Positions 50,172 to 58,381 of a stretch of 64,000 nucleotides of DNA are shown piece after piece. Source of the stretch: a virus; IMG/VR virus record IMGVR_UViG_3300031277_000001, positions 1-64,000 of that record. The stretch is one strand, 5' to 3'. The notes under the pieces are model-generated. The model was not told the DNA's origin, did not search any database, and saw only the letters and a program-made list of their open reading frames with translations. The position numbers were made by a program, and so were the translations under genes. How positions within the stretch are numbered: the first letter of the stretch is position 1; each line of letters opens with the position of its first letter.

Positions 50172-50420
50172 TCATGGGCGGGACTCGGGTTCGACAATAG
50201 GCTCTGCGTTTATTATTTTTTGCGCTTTCGACTCCATTCCCTCACCCCAGCACTTTTGGCATACCGTAGTTCTATATTTGTCACGAGGTTTGTCAACATC
50301 TATTACGGTAAGGATTGCGACTGGTTTATTTGTGCAACGCGTCCATACTTGAGGAGCAAATTGAAACGCCCCAGGACTACGTTGTCCCATACATTGTTTC
50401 AAGTCTATGTCGTCTTTCAT
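50172..50420 (-). CDS. Small CXXC protein (82 aa)
   Basis: ATG at 50420 (MKDDIDLKQCMGQRSPGAF) follows GAGTGAGGGG. A conserved-looking VWTRC and CQKCWGEG may form a zinc knuckle. First longer gene of the accessory block in transcription order. No family recognised. Confidence 0.65.
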   Translation of the reverse strand: MKDDIDLKQCMGQRSPGAFQFAPQVWTRCTNKPVAILTVIDVDKPRDKYRTTVCQKCWGEGMESKAQKIINAEPIVEPESRP

Positions 50421-50424
50421 CCCC

Positions 50425-50481
50425 TCACTCCTTCGCCTTGGCCGCACGGCGGGCGGTGTCTTCTTCACTCAGCTTTTCCAT
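50425..50481 (-). CDS. Candidate 18-residue peptide
   Basis: ATG at 50481 with GAGGAGGACTGC upstream encodes MEKLSEEDTARRAAKAKE and stops just before the next gene. The ribosome-binding site is good, but the peptide is very short; it may be a leader peptide coupling translation. Confidence 0.3.
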   Translation of the reverse strand: MEKLSEEDTARRAAKAKE

Positions 50482-50491
50482 GCAGTCCTCC

Positions 50492-51901
50492 TCAATCACA
50501 TCTCAAGCTCTCGAGAGCTGCAGCCTTCACGATCGCTGCCTCACCCTCAACAGTGTTGTCATCATGTTCCCTCTCCTCTTCAATCGCCTTGGACTCTCGT
50601 GCTCTCACAACCTCTCGTGCTCTCGCAGACTTGATCTCCTCAACTGTCAAGTCCAGGACGACGTCAAACTCCTGGAGACACCAGGTGACAAATCTCGACC
50701 ACGTCTTGTTTCCCTGCCCGAAGTTGCCGAGCCTCCACCCCTCCCATGATCGCGCAAACTCATCTATGGTGGTGAGGAACTTGTCGATCGTGGCAAACTT
50801 TTCCTTCCACGTCTGCACGTGATCCTTGACGTAGTAGTTGTACGCAACGAGGTCCTTCTCGTTCTTCTTGTACCAAGCGAGAAGAGAGGAAGCCTTCACC
50901 AGGTACTCCGATTCTCCCCACTCCTTCCTCTTGTGAGAAAGTAGAACCGACCTCTCCTCCTCAGAGAGATCAACGCAACCCTTCATCCTACCTTCTCCAC
51001 GAACCAACTTTGGCTCGTTAAACACACAATAGAGGAACCACGACTTCTGCGCCCCCTTGTTGTAAAAGAAGTCGTTGATGGACTTGTTGAGAATGTCCTT
51101 CCTCTCAGGCTCGTAGCCCTCCACGCGCATGGTGGCAAAGCGCTTCACAGCTTTCCTCACGAGAGGTTCTACCGGGCGGCCCTCAAACCACTTGAAGTCG
51201 ATGTTAGAATCCTTGACCCACTTAGGATCAAAGGCGTACTCGCGGACGAGTACGCGTGGGCGGGGCAGGAGAGTCAGAAACGCTTGTGCTTCAAGAAACA
51301 ACTTCGGAACGGGCTTGTCAGCGGAAGGGGGGCGATTCGTGAACCCTCCGAGCGGAAGAACTTCGAGCAGGAGTTCCTTGATCTCATTTCGCAACATGTT
51401 CTTCTTCTCAGGCGAGGAATTCTTGAGTCCGAAGGACTCTATACTACTCTGTTTACTATCTGTTCGTAATACATCTGTAGTTACATTTGTGTGTTTAGCA
51501 CTATCCATTTGTGTGTTTAGCACTATGGATTTGGTGGTTTCACCAAATGGTGAAACTCCATCCTTTTCCAACCATGCATCTTCATCTACCAGGGCGTAAG
51601 AAAGCTTCCTCTTCCAGGGATCATTCTCAAAGTGTCCTGTGACAATCACGTTCTGCTTCTTCAACGAGTTGATGATTCTCTCTACTTGCCACTGCGTCCA
51701 GAAAGGAAAGTATGACGCCCACGTGTTGATCGTATTGAACGTCCAGGTTCTCTCTACCTTCTCTCCATTGATTTCTATGGGATGCATGTTCCTGTTCTCC
51801 GCCTTGTTCTTCCTTATCCAGAAGATGAGGGCTTGGAGAATGATAGCCTCATCAACTCCATACTTCTTAGCGACTTGGGCATCAAAGATGTAACAAGACA
51901 T
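50492..51901 (-). CDS. Replication-initiator-like protein with N-terminal winged helix
   Basis: 469 residues. The N-terminus (FDAQVAKKYGVDEAIILQAL, WTFNTINTWASYFPFWTQWQ, RIINSLKKQNVIV) matches the winged-helix domain of phage replisome organizers and DnaD/DnaA-type initiators. The rest is helical and unassigned, with a Glu-rich end (IEEEREHDD). It is the first gene behind phage promoter copy 5. It may open the origin or load the DnaB-like helicase. Confidence 0.65.
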   Translation of the reverse strand: MSCYIFDAQVAKKYGVDEAIILQALIFWIRKNKAENRNMHPIEINGEKVERTWTFNTINTWASYFPFWTQWQVERIINSLKKQNVIVTGHFENDPWKRKLSYALVDEDAWLEKDGVSPFGETTKSIVLNTQMDSAKHTNVTTDVLRTDSKQSSIESFGLKNSSPEKKNMLRNEIKELLLEVLPLGGFTNRPPSADKPVPKLFLEAQAFLTLLPRPRVLVREYAFDPKWVKDSNIDFKWFEGRPVEPLVRKAVKRFATMRVEGYEPERKDILNKSINDFFYNKGAQKSWFLYCVFNEPKLVRGEGRMKGCVDLSEEERSVLLSHKRKEWGESEYLVKASSLLAWYKKNEKDLVAYNYYVKDHVQTWKEKFATIDKFLTTIDEFARSWEGWRLGNFGQGNKTWSRFVTWCLQEFDVVLDLTVEEIKSARAREVVRARESKAIEEEREHDDNTVEGEAAIVKAAALESLRCD

Positions 51902-51935
51902 ATCATGATCCTCCTGAGAAATAGTCCTACTACAT

Positions 51936-51966
51936 GTTATTGACCTGAACGTGGTGGAGTTTGAAA
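51936..51966 (-). promoter_or_regulatory. Bipartite phage promoter element, copy 5
   Basis: Minus strand TTTCAA (51961-51966), 13 bases, CAGGTCAATAAC (51936-51947). It shares the AACT after TTTCAA with copies 1 and 3, and precedes the initiator-like gene by 34 bases. Just upstream (51967-52016) are two direct copies of GATCTYGGGGTAGAT-like sequence. Confidence 0.6.
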
Positions 51967-52017
51967 AATTGTTGTCTCTTCCAATCTACCCCGAGATCAT
52001 TTCTATCTACCCCAAGA

Positions 52018-52371
52018 TCAGTCTCGATCTGGTACAACATGATTCGGATCTTCCCCTAGATCCTTCAACTTGGTGGCTACCATCTCCCACCGGATCTTGT
52101 TCATCCTACCCCGGATAAACAAGATGCCGTGTCTCTTGGCGTAGAAGAGCCACCCCTTTACGTTCTCGTCCTTCTTGACAAGAACATGGTACGCCTCGCA
52201 AGTCACGGTGTCCGTGACTCTATCGACATACTCTGCGTGAGAGTGGTGGTGAAGCAAGGCATAGTTCTTGTACTCCCTCTCCACACTGACGTACCGACAG
52301 CAAGTAGTTCCCAGGTAGTACTTGTGTACTATCTTTTGCTTCACGAAGTCCTGCCTCTCTTTAGCATTCAT
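52018..52371 (-). CDS. Hypothetical protein (117 aa)
   Basis: ATG at 52371 (MNAKERQDFVKQKIVHKYYL) follows GAGGAGAAGAGATC; the longer frame is rejected. Mixed alpha/beta, containing HHHSHAEYVDR and VLVKKDENVKGWLFYAKR. No family recognised. Confidence 0.7.
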   Translation of the reverse strand: MNAKERQDFVKQKIVHKYYLGTTCCRYVSVEREYKNYALLHHHSHAEYVDRVTDTVTCEAYHVLVKKDENVKGWLFYAKRHGILFIRGRMNKIRWEMVATKLKDLGEDPNHVVPDRD

Positions 52372-52631
52372 GATCTCTTCTCCTCCTTCTTCTCTATGCA
52401 TTTGTAGAGGTCGTTGAGATGTATCACCATCATAGTGATGGTCTCGAGGAGCATCTTCTTCCTTTGAGGAACAGAGTCCTTGATGTTTGCGGCTCCCCAC
52501 AATAGTCGCAAGTCAGAGTGGAGCTGATCACAGTACGCTTGCTCCTTGTTCTCAGGACGTACGAGAGCTCTGCCACTGAAGGGACACTCTCCTCTAGTAC
52601 CGTCCTTAGTAAATCTCGTATCAGTCCCCAT
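52368..52631 (-). CDS. Hypothetical protein (87 aa)
   Basis: Starts GTDTRFTKDGTRGECPFSG, then helices with LETITMMVIHLNDLYK and a charged end. Overlaps its neighbour by four bases (ATGA). No family recognised. Confidence 0.65.
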   Translation of the reverse strand: MGTDTRFTKDGTRGECPFSGRALVRPENKEQAYCDQLHSDLRLLWGAANIKDSVPQRKKMLLETITMMVIHLNDLYKCIEKKEEKRS

Positions 52632-52663
52632 ACTAGTCCCCTTTCTTGTCCGGGCTGGCCACC

Positions 52664-52712
52664 GGGCCGCCGCGTTACACCGGAGAATCTTGGTAGAGTT
52701 CCCCGGCGGCTC
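52664..52712 (-). other. GC-rich hairpin between genes
   Basis: GCCGCCG (52666-52672) pairs with CGGCGGC (52704-52710), extended by a G-T and a G-C pair at the outer end. It is placed between the stop at 52717 and the start at 52631. There is no U-run on the minus strand, so it is a structured leader or processing site rather than a simple terminator. Confidence 0.5.
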
Positions 52713-52716
52713 CGCG

Positions 52717-53088
52717 TCAATCGAGCTCCGAGAGGAGCTTCTGGAGGTCCTCCACGGACTGCCCCTTCAGGGCTTCGTCCTGCTTGGAGGCGATGATCTC
52801 GAGGATCTTCTGCTTCTTGAGCTTCCGCTCCACGGCGTTCTTCTCCGCCAGGGCATCTGCCTTCTTGACTTCGAAGACGTGTCTGACGATGCCGATCTGC
52901 AGAGTGAGGACCTCGTCCTCCTTATCGTCCTCCTTGAGAAGGCTGTCTTCCGTGACTTCCCTGCGTGCGGAGTTGAGTTCCCTGTAGATGCTGTCCAGTG
53001 CACGCGGTGAGAGGTCCCAGAGGTCCTCCGCCGTGATGGCTCCCCGGTAGGGGAAGCGCAACTTCATCCTTGCTGCTTTTTCAAACAT
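52717..53088 (-). CDS. Conserved phage protein (123 aa)
   Basis: Starts MFEKAARMKLRFPYRGAITA, then EDLWDLSPRALDSIYRELN and a C-terminal coiled coil with QKILEIIASKQDEAL and VEDLQKLLSELD. I recognise this as a widespread phage family of unknown function. The start is the ATG at 53088 after AAGGAGGTGCAA. Confidence 0.8.
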   Translation of the reverse strand: MFEKAARMKLRFPYRGAITAEDLWDLSPRALDSIYRELNSARREVTEDSLLKEDDKEDEVLTLQIGIVRHVFEVKKADALAEKNAVERKLKKQKILEIIASKQDEALKGQSVEDLQKLLSELD

Positions 53089-53106
53089 TTGCACCTCCTT
53101 GGTGAC

Positions 53107-55155
53107 TTAGAAGTTTACCTTGAGGGTCCTGTTGACGTGACCCTCAACCTTGACTACGACCGAGTTCCGCTTCGTAGCGGAGAAGCCCAGTCCTGAGAGC
53201 TGGTCCGCGGCGTCAACGACGCGCATCCTGCTTCCCAGTGCTTCAAAGACTCTCTTGTGGACCGCGAGATCCTCCCGGAGATACTCGTTGAAGAATCCGT
53301 TCGGGAGCTCGTCGTTGACACTCCCGTTGAGCATGAAGAAGTAGTGACGATGACCGATCCCCTTCTGATCGTCCCAGTAGTTCGGGGAGTACATGATCAC
53401 CGACGCGGGGTAGAACTGGTTGGTGTCGAGACCCCAGGCCTTCCGAGACGCAGTGGATGAAGGAACGAGTTCCTTGATCGAGAAGCCCTCCTTCGCGGTG
53501 TAGGTGACCTCCGCCACGTGAATCCTCTCCCCCTGCCTGAGTGGCTTGTTGTAGGAGAAGCTGTGAACCTCGCCATCGAACTCGACCTCGGCTGTGAAGC
53601 CGGACCGGGCACCCCTTGAAGCGAAGCAGTGCACGAACATCTGATACCTCCCTGGAGGCATCCTCTTCGTGTCCGTCCAGATGATGTTCTCTACTGCAAC
53701 CCCTCCCCGAGCCTGTTGTGTGGGAACGATGATGTCAACGTCGAGCATCCCTGTGGAGGGGTGCACGTGCATCTTGTTCACGTAGAAGATCTCGTTTCCC
53801 CCCGGTTCAATGCAGTGTGCGTCGAGGTCGTTGTTGTTGTCGCCCTCCTCGTTCCACTGGATGGAGAACCGGAGCACACCGTCAACACGACCTCCCATGG
53901 CCTTCACGCGCTCCTTCATGGAGTCCGTGATGTTCCCCGCATAGGCCCACGAGAAGGGGTTCCCCCACTTGAAGAGCGTCTTGCTGTTGGAAGCCTGAGG
54001 GGCAATCAGTGACACCCTGTTGGGTACGAGGCGGTTCTCAAAGAGAACCTCCACTCTCTTGACCGTCGGCAGGACGTCCTTGACGAAGTCCTCCGCGGAG
54101 ATCTCCTCGACCTTGGAGAACGACTTCGGGTTGACGGCCACCCCCTGGGCCATGTCGTCGAAGACGGACCCCGCGAGCCGCTTGGCCGCGTCCCTGTCCG
54201 CGAAGAGGATGTTGTTCACCGTGATGTCGTCGAGTACCGCAAACCTGCGGGGGAGACTCTCGAGGAGTCCCAGTTCTGTCAGCTTGGCCTCGGCGTCCGC
54301 GATCATCTTCTTGGTGTAGATGGCCTTGGGGCGCTTGTAGTTCGAGGGGGCTACGATCTTCTCGTACCGCTTGACAGCCTCGTCGAGGTCCACCCCAGTG
54401 GTGACGTCGGTGAGTAGTACGCCGATGCTGTGATTCCGGATCCTACTCAGGGCCGGACCGGCTTCCAGGGACTTCTCCCAGACGTACCAGTCCTTGATCT
54501 CGTCGTGGGTGAGTCGGTGGTACATGCGATGATACTGTAAGAACTTCTTGAGCACGGCTTCCCACTCCTCACCCTTGTACAAGGAGTTCTGAGCGATGAG
54601 TTCCAGCACTGTCTCCACGGCGTCCTGGGAGATCTCCTCCAAGGATCGCTGGAAGACGTTCTTGCTGTCGCGGAACTGACCACGCCGGGTACCCTCGTCA
54701 CCTTTCTTGACCACGAACGTAGGAGGCAGCTTGAAGTAGAAGTGGTGCCAGGTCATGACGGAACCGTCTTCGTGCTCCTCATGGTTCTTGTCCATACCAT
54801 GTGTACGCTCACTCGTGACGAAGACGTCGGTGATCGCGGCGCGGCGCACGAACTGTGCCATCTTGTTGATCACGGTCTGGAAGGCGGCGTGACCTATGTC
54901 AAAGTCCCAGATGGTGGTGATCTTGCCATCCTTGAGCTTCACCACGTTCCCGAACGTCTTCACGAAGTGTCTACAAGCAGAGCAGTCGTACTCTCTTCTC
55001 TCGCGATACTTCATGTTAGTTCCCTCGGGGAAGGACTCAAGATAGGTGTTCCAGAGAAGGTCCTTGTCAACACCCACGACAAAAAGGTGCGTTACGTCCT
55101 TGAGCATCTCCGTGATGTGGGACTGCATGGAGTCTCTGAATTGCTTGAAGTTCAT
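53107..55155 (-). CDS. Large conserved phage protein with C-terminal beta-sandwich
   Basis: 682 residues. The N-terminal half has LFVVGVDKDLLWNTYLESFP, a CSACRHF motif near residue 80 and TTIWDFD, features of a conserved phage/bacterial family of unknown function. The C-terminal half is beta-rich with DNNNDLDAHCIEPGG and GMLDVDIIVPT, resembling acidic calcium- or ligand-binding loops of a DUF2135-type domain. It stands with the two conserved proteins around it as one operon. Function unknown. Confidence 0.75.
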   Translation of the reverse strand: MNFKQFRDSMQSHITEMLKDVTHLFVVGVDKDLLWNTYLESFPEGTNMKYRERREYDCSACRHFVKTFGNVVKLKDGKITTIWDFDIGHAAFQTVINKMAQFVRRAAITDVFVTSERTHGMDKNHEEHEDGSVMTWHHFYFKLPPTFVVKKGDEGTRRGQFRDSKNVFQRSLEEISQDAVETVLELIAQNSLYKGEEWEAVLKKFLQYHRMYHRLTHDEIKDWYVWEKSLEAGPALSRIRNHSIGVLLTDVTTGVDLDEAVKRYEKIVAPSNYKRPKAIYTKKMIADAEAKLTELGLLESLPRRFAVLDDITVNNILFADRDAAKRLAGSVFDDMAQGVAVNPKSFSKVEEISAEDFVKDVLPTVKRVEVLFENRLVPNRVSLIAPQASNSKTLFKWGNPFSWAYAGNITDSMKERVKAMGGRVDGVLRFSIQWNEEGDNNNDLDAHCIEPGGNEIFYVNKMHVHPSTGMLDVDIIVPTQQARGGVAVENIIWTDTKRMPPGRYQMFVHCFASRGARSGFTAEVEFDGEVHSFSYNKPLRQGERIHVAEVTYTAKEGFSIKELVPSSTASRKAWGLDTNQFYPASVIMYSPNYWDDQKGIGHRHYFFMLNGSVNDELPNGFFNEYLREDLAVHKRVFEALGSRMRVVDAADQLSGLGFSATKRNSVVVKVEGHVNRTLKVNF

Positions 55156-55565
55156 GTATTTTCTCCTTTTGAGTTCTCCTTGTAACCAGGCTCCACACGC
55201 TCGAACATCCGAGAGTCGAACTCATACTCCAGGAGAGCGTCATTCTCAGAAGAGTAGAAGAGTGCCGTGAAGTCCATCAGTTTGGTGAATGCTCCCACTT
55301 GATTAGTGTTCACTGGATTGAGGATGACGCGATGTACTTGAACGACATCCTGCTCACGAGGATAATTGTAGAAGCCCACATACATCTTCTTGAGCTTCAC
55401 AATGTCTCCCACAGCCAGGGACTTGATCGGTTGGAAATCCACAGCACGATCTGACGCAGGGATGAGTTTCAACTCCGCGTCATGGAAGGGGCTCTCCTGC
55501 ACCACCTTATCCTTGGGAAGAGATTTTCCTTCCGGACTGGGAGCTTTTCGTTTCTTCTTATTCAT
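55152..55565 (-). CDS. Hypothetical protein (137 aa)
   Basis: A basic, Pro-rich start (NKKKRKAPSPEGKSLPKDK), then a beta-rich domain (AVGDIVKLKKMYVGFY, DVVQVHRVILNPV) that resembles a small barrel. Overlaps the large gene by four bases. ATG at 55565 follows GAGGAGGTACACTG. No family recognised. Confidence 0.7.
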   Translation of the reverse strand: MNKKKRKAPSPEGKSLPKDKVVQESPFHDAELKLIPASDRAVDFQPIKSLAVGDIVKLKKMYVGFYNYPREQDVVQVHRVILNPVNTNQVGAFTKLMDFTALFYSSENDALLEYEFDSRMFERVEPGYKENSKGENT

Positions 55566-55608
55566 TCAGTGTACCTCCTCGGTATGTATAGACTTGCAAC
55601 TGCAAGTA

Positions 55609-55703
55609 TGGGAGCGACGGGACTCGAACCCGCATCGCGCGCGGAGTGCACAAATACACCACAGTATACCGCCGCCCGAGTGTTACCACTACACCACGCT
55701 CCC
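55609..55703 (-). tRNA. tRNA-like gene with abnormal anticodon region (possibly degenerate)
   Basis: GGGAGCG and CGCTCCC form a perfect 7-bp acceptor stem, with discriminator A at 55609 and no encoded CCA. GTGT-AGTGGTA-ACAC is a good D-arm, and GCGGG-TTCGAGT-CCCGT a good T-arm. Between D- and T-arm are 46 bases instead of about 23; none folds into a normal 5-bp anticodon stem with a 7-base loop, and the D-arm type does not match long-variable-arm tRNAs. It may have an insertion, be a pseudo-tRNA, or be a tRNA-like structure. A CTTGCA/TGCAAG hairpin (55593-55606) follows. Confidence 0.55.
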
Positions 55704-55708
55704 AAGCT

Positions 55709-55748
55709 GGCCGCCCTGTGGTACTCCGGATCTTTGGAGAGGGCGGCC
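55709..55748 (-). other. Stable two-tier hairpin beside the tRNA-like gene
   Basis: GGCCGCCCT (55709-55717) pairs with AGGGCGGCC (55740-55748), 9 bp; inside, CTCC/GGAG (55724-55727 with 55736-55739) closes an 8-base loop, with a 6-base bulge. It lies just upstream (in transcription) of the tRNA-like gene and downstream of the MSHFTVLVIG gene. No U-tract on either strand, so a processing signal or part of a structured RNA. Confidence 0.6.
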
Positions 55749-55855
55749 TTAGAAATACCTCATAGAGAAAACATGTAGTAGGGACCATTACTTTGCGGCC
55801 CCCATATCAGACCTCCTTTCTACTCTACATACAGGACCATCAAGCGATCCCGCAA

Positions 55856-56929
55856 TCAGATGTGACAATCGACGACGGTGAGGAAGGTCTCCGGTGGGTT
55901 GTTGAGAATGAAGTGATCAACGAATTCGTCGTCCCACTTCTGCTTGTCTTCATCTTTATCAGAAGACATACACCACCAACCCATCACGCCGGGGGCATAC
56001 CACTTGCCATCTTTAACAACAGCATAGGTAGAAAAAGCCTGCATCGCTTTCCGACGTACAAACTTGTTCCAATCTCCACCGGCGAAAATTGTTCTGTACT
56101 CACCAGAAAGAAGGAGATCGTGATCGGTGTCAAGTTCCTGGATCTTCTTGACAACAGGATGTTGACTGTAGGCTTCCCGGGCCTTCTTAATGTCTTCATA
56201 TTTTTCCCGATACTCGCTCCACAAAGGGATCTCCTGACCATCAAAGGCGGGGAAGAACTTGTCCCAGAGAGATTTAGCACACATCAACTGAGACAACACC
56301 ATAGCGTCAAAGTCGATGTCTTTGACCTGAAGCTGAGCGCATCGTTCTGTTTCAATATGATCCTTGGGAGGACCCTCAACGAGAGCTGCGTCAGGTTTCC
56401 CAATGAGTTTAGGGAGTACAGAAGCCATCAACTTTTCGAATGGATGAGATTCTACAATAACGGGGGCAACTATGGCTTCTTTTTTGGGTATGAAGAAATT
56501 TGCCCATCTTCCTCCCACAGAATACCAATCCCAGAAACCATTGGGATTGCTCCAATCTCCGTAGCGCTTTTTCTCGGGATCTCGTTCATACCCACACCAG
56601 TTTTTCATATACTCTTCAAACGTGGCGAAGGTTTCTTTGTAAGGAATGAAACGTATTTCAAGGTGTTCGGGGACCTTGTGGGTGTTAGCCACCACCATCC
56701 CTATCTCTCCTGGAACTTTAAACTCGTCGTTCCAAGGAAGGAGTTTGCGACCATCTGGCATGATGACATATTCAGTTCCTCCAGTTTCATACTCAGTTCT
56801 GTGCTCATCCTCGGTATCTTCAAACTCGAGGAGTTCGCGGGGAAAGTTTTCATCCCCATCATACTCCTGGTAAGGAGCGAGTTGCTCTTCGATGTTGTCC
56901 CCGATAACAAGGACAGTAAAATGTGACAT
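55856..56929 (-). CDS. Conserved MSHFTVLVIG-family protein (357 aa)
   Basis: Starts MSHFTVLVIGDNIEEQLAPY at ATG 56929 with AGGGAGGAACAC upstream. This N-terminus is shared by a widespread phage and bacterial family of unknown function. The body has YGDWSNPNGFWDWYSVGGRW and, late, TYAVVKDGKWYAPG, also conserved. No catalytic motif is evident. Stands alone behind a short gap. Confidence 0.8.
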   Translation of the reverse strand: MSHFTVLVIGDNIEEQLAPYQEYDGDENFPRELLEFEDTEDEHRTEYETGGTEYVIMPDGRKLLPWNDEFKVPGEIGMVVANTHKVPEHLEIRFIPYKETFATFEEYMKNWCGYERDPEKKRYGDWSNPNGFWDWYSVGGRWANFFIPKKEAIVAPVIVESHPFEKLMASVLPKLIGKPDAALVEGPPKDHIETERCAQLQVKDIDFDAMVLSQLMCAKSLWDKFFPAFDGQEIPLWSEYREKYEDIKKAREAYSQHPVVKKIQELDTDHDLLLSGEYRTIFAGGDWNKFVRRKAMQAFSTYAVVKDGKWYAPGVMGWWCMSSDKDEDKQKWDDEFVDHFILNNPPETFLTVVDCHI

Positions 56930-57056
56930 GTGTTCCTCCCTCAAATGTATATTCCGATCTGTCTTGTTCAAGCGTGGTAGATCACCTCCACACGACACCC
57001 GCCCCTCGTTGCAATTCACATGCAGATACCCTTCCTTTCCCGGGCAGGTGTTTCGA

Positions 57057-57155
57057 CTATTTCTTGAGGACGCCAATCAAGAGAGCTACGCCTGCGGCTA
57101 CTATGAAGAAAGCCAGGGCGCCCGCCAATGTAGCTATGATGATGTCTCCTACCAT
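57057..57155 (-). CDS. 32-residue single-pass membrane peptide
   Basis: MVGDIIIATLAGALAFFIVA continues through a hydrophobic helix to GVLKK. ATG at 57155 follows the DUF932 stop by one base; GAGGTGGCCTGAG serves as ribosome-binding region. Size and shape fit a holin-like or regulatory micro-protein. Not covered by homology that I know. Confidence 0.55.
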   Translation of the reverse strand: MVGDIIIATLAGALAFFIVAAGVALLIGVLKK

Positions 57156-57156
57156 C

Positions 57157-58203
57157 TCAGGCCACCTCTTCGTTCAGAACTCTCCAGTCTTGAGGAGAGA
57201 GCTCGATGACTTCGTGACCCTTCTGCTCCAAGGCAAACTGACGATCGCGATTGTCAATCTCCTTCGCGAGGGCCGTGATCGAGTTGGCGAGTCCCCAGCG
57301 GGAGGCGTCTCCCTCGGTCATCAGGTTCGTCATGACGGACTCACGCTCCTTCTCGGTGAGGTCAAAGCGGCGAGTGACGTTCTCAACGACGCGGATCGGG
57401 TTGGCGATCTTGTCTTCCGTGGCCTCGCGCAATCTCGTGACCATCTTCTCAAAAGAGGCTTGGGTGAGGGCGTGCGCGAAAGTGTCACGGAGTCTCAGAC
57501 GGAACGCCTCGATCTCTGCCACGACCGTGTCGTGCTTGAAGATGTTGGTCTCCTGAGCGTCGTCGGAGATCCTCCGACCTATGTGCGTGCGACTCACGAG
57601 CGACTGTCCCACCATCCCGTTGGAGCACACGAGTCTCCAGATCAGCGTGGAGATGTCTACTGCACCGTAGCCCACCTCCGAGTTGGAGAGGGTCACCCCC
57701 GCTTGGACGATGTCTCCCTTCTTGACCTCGGCTGCGAGGGAGGGGAAGACGATCTGGACGTACATCTTGGTCTCCGTCAAGGAGAGAGCCCGGACTTCCA
57801 CGTCAGCGAAGTCGCGCATGACGGGAAGGAAGGACTCCATGACGGTGTAGTGGTCAAACGGGACGAACTTGTCAGACAGAAACGCACGTGCTCTCCCGTC
57901 AAGGGTCCTCACCATCTTCTTGGTGTCCGGGTTGTTGTACAACCAAGCGTTGACGTTCTGCGCTCTGAGCCCGGGGATGGCTCCCATGGACTCGTAGTAG
58001 CGCTTCGGGATGCCGAGCTTCTCCGACACCTGCTGGTGCGAGACGTCCGTCATGGCGAACTTCCCGAGTCCCGAGAGCTCGAGAGTGTTGTCGTCGGACG
58101 CCATGTTGATGCTCCCCTGGTTGATGAGATAGTCGTTCTTCGACTTCTCAATCCGATCGACCTCCATTGCGAGGTCGTTCATGCTAGTGTAGTTGCCTTT
58201 CAT
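57157..58203 (-). CDS. DUF932 protein
   Basis: 348 residues. SEKLGIPKRYYESM, RTLDGRARAFLSDKFVPFDH, VQAGVTLSNSEVGYGAVDI and RLVCSNGMV are the signature blocks of DUF932 (phage/plasmid-like protein TIGR03299 relatives), common on phages and plasmids, function unknown. ATG 58203 follows CAGGAGGAACTAC and overlaps the upstream gene by 20 bases. Confidence 0.88.
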   Translation of the reverse strand: MKGNYTSMNDLAMEVDRIEKSKNDYLINQGSINMASDDNTLELSGLGKFAMTDVSHQQVSEKLGIPKRYYESMGAIPGLRAQNVNAWLYNNPDTKKMVRTLDGRARAFLSDKFVPFDHYTVMESFLPVMRDFADVEVRALSLTETKMYVQIVFPSLAAEVKKGDIVQAGVTLSNSEVGYGAVDISTLIWRLVCSNGMVGQSLVSRTHIGRRISDDAQETNIFKHDTVVAEIEAFRLRLRDTFAHALTQASFEKMVTRLREATEDKIANPIRVVENVTRRFDLTEKERESVMTNLMTEGDASRWGLANSITALAKEIDNRDRQFALEQKGHEVIELSPQDWRVLNEEVA

Positions 58204-58366
58204 GTAGTTCCTCCTGTTGTTTGTTGTTCAACTGGTTGGCGACCTCCTCCGCTTCTGCGGCTGTGTCGCACCAATTAGTAACCTTGTTGATTGTACCTCG
58301 TGATGCCACTACACCTACGTAGTAGCAGCGTGCGCGAGGGTCGTAGCCATGTGAGTACTTGGTCAT
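58184..58366 (-). CDS. Small hypothetical protein (60 aa)
   Basis: Starts TKYSHGYDPRARCYYVGVVA, with a C-terminal Gln/Glu-rich helix. ATG at 58366 follows GGGAGGACATGTCAG. Basic tyrosine-rich first half. No family recognised. Confidence 0.65.
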   Translation of the reverse strand: MTKYSHGYDPRARCYYVGVVASRGTINKVTNWCDTAAEAEEVANQLNNKQQEELHERQLH

Positions 58367-58381
58367 GCTGACATGTCCTCC

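Noticed and set aside
55609-55703. Normal functional tRNA with assigned anticodon
   Set aside because: I could not place a 5-bp anticodon stem with a 7-base loop, so no amino acid is assigned.
55793-56926. Plus-strand open frame of 377 codons
   Set aside because: Antisense to the conserved MSHFTVLVIG-family gene.
56923-58278. Long plus-strand open frame (451 codons)
   Set aside because: It is antisense to the DUF932 gene, which has clear family signatures; the plus frame has no ribosome-binding site and shadow-like composition.
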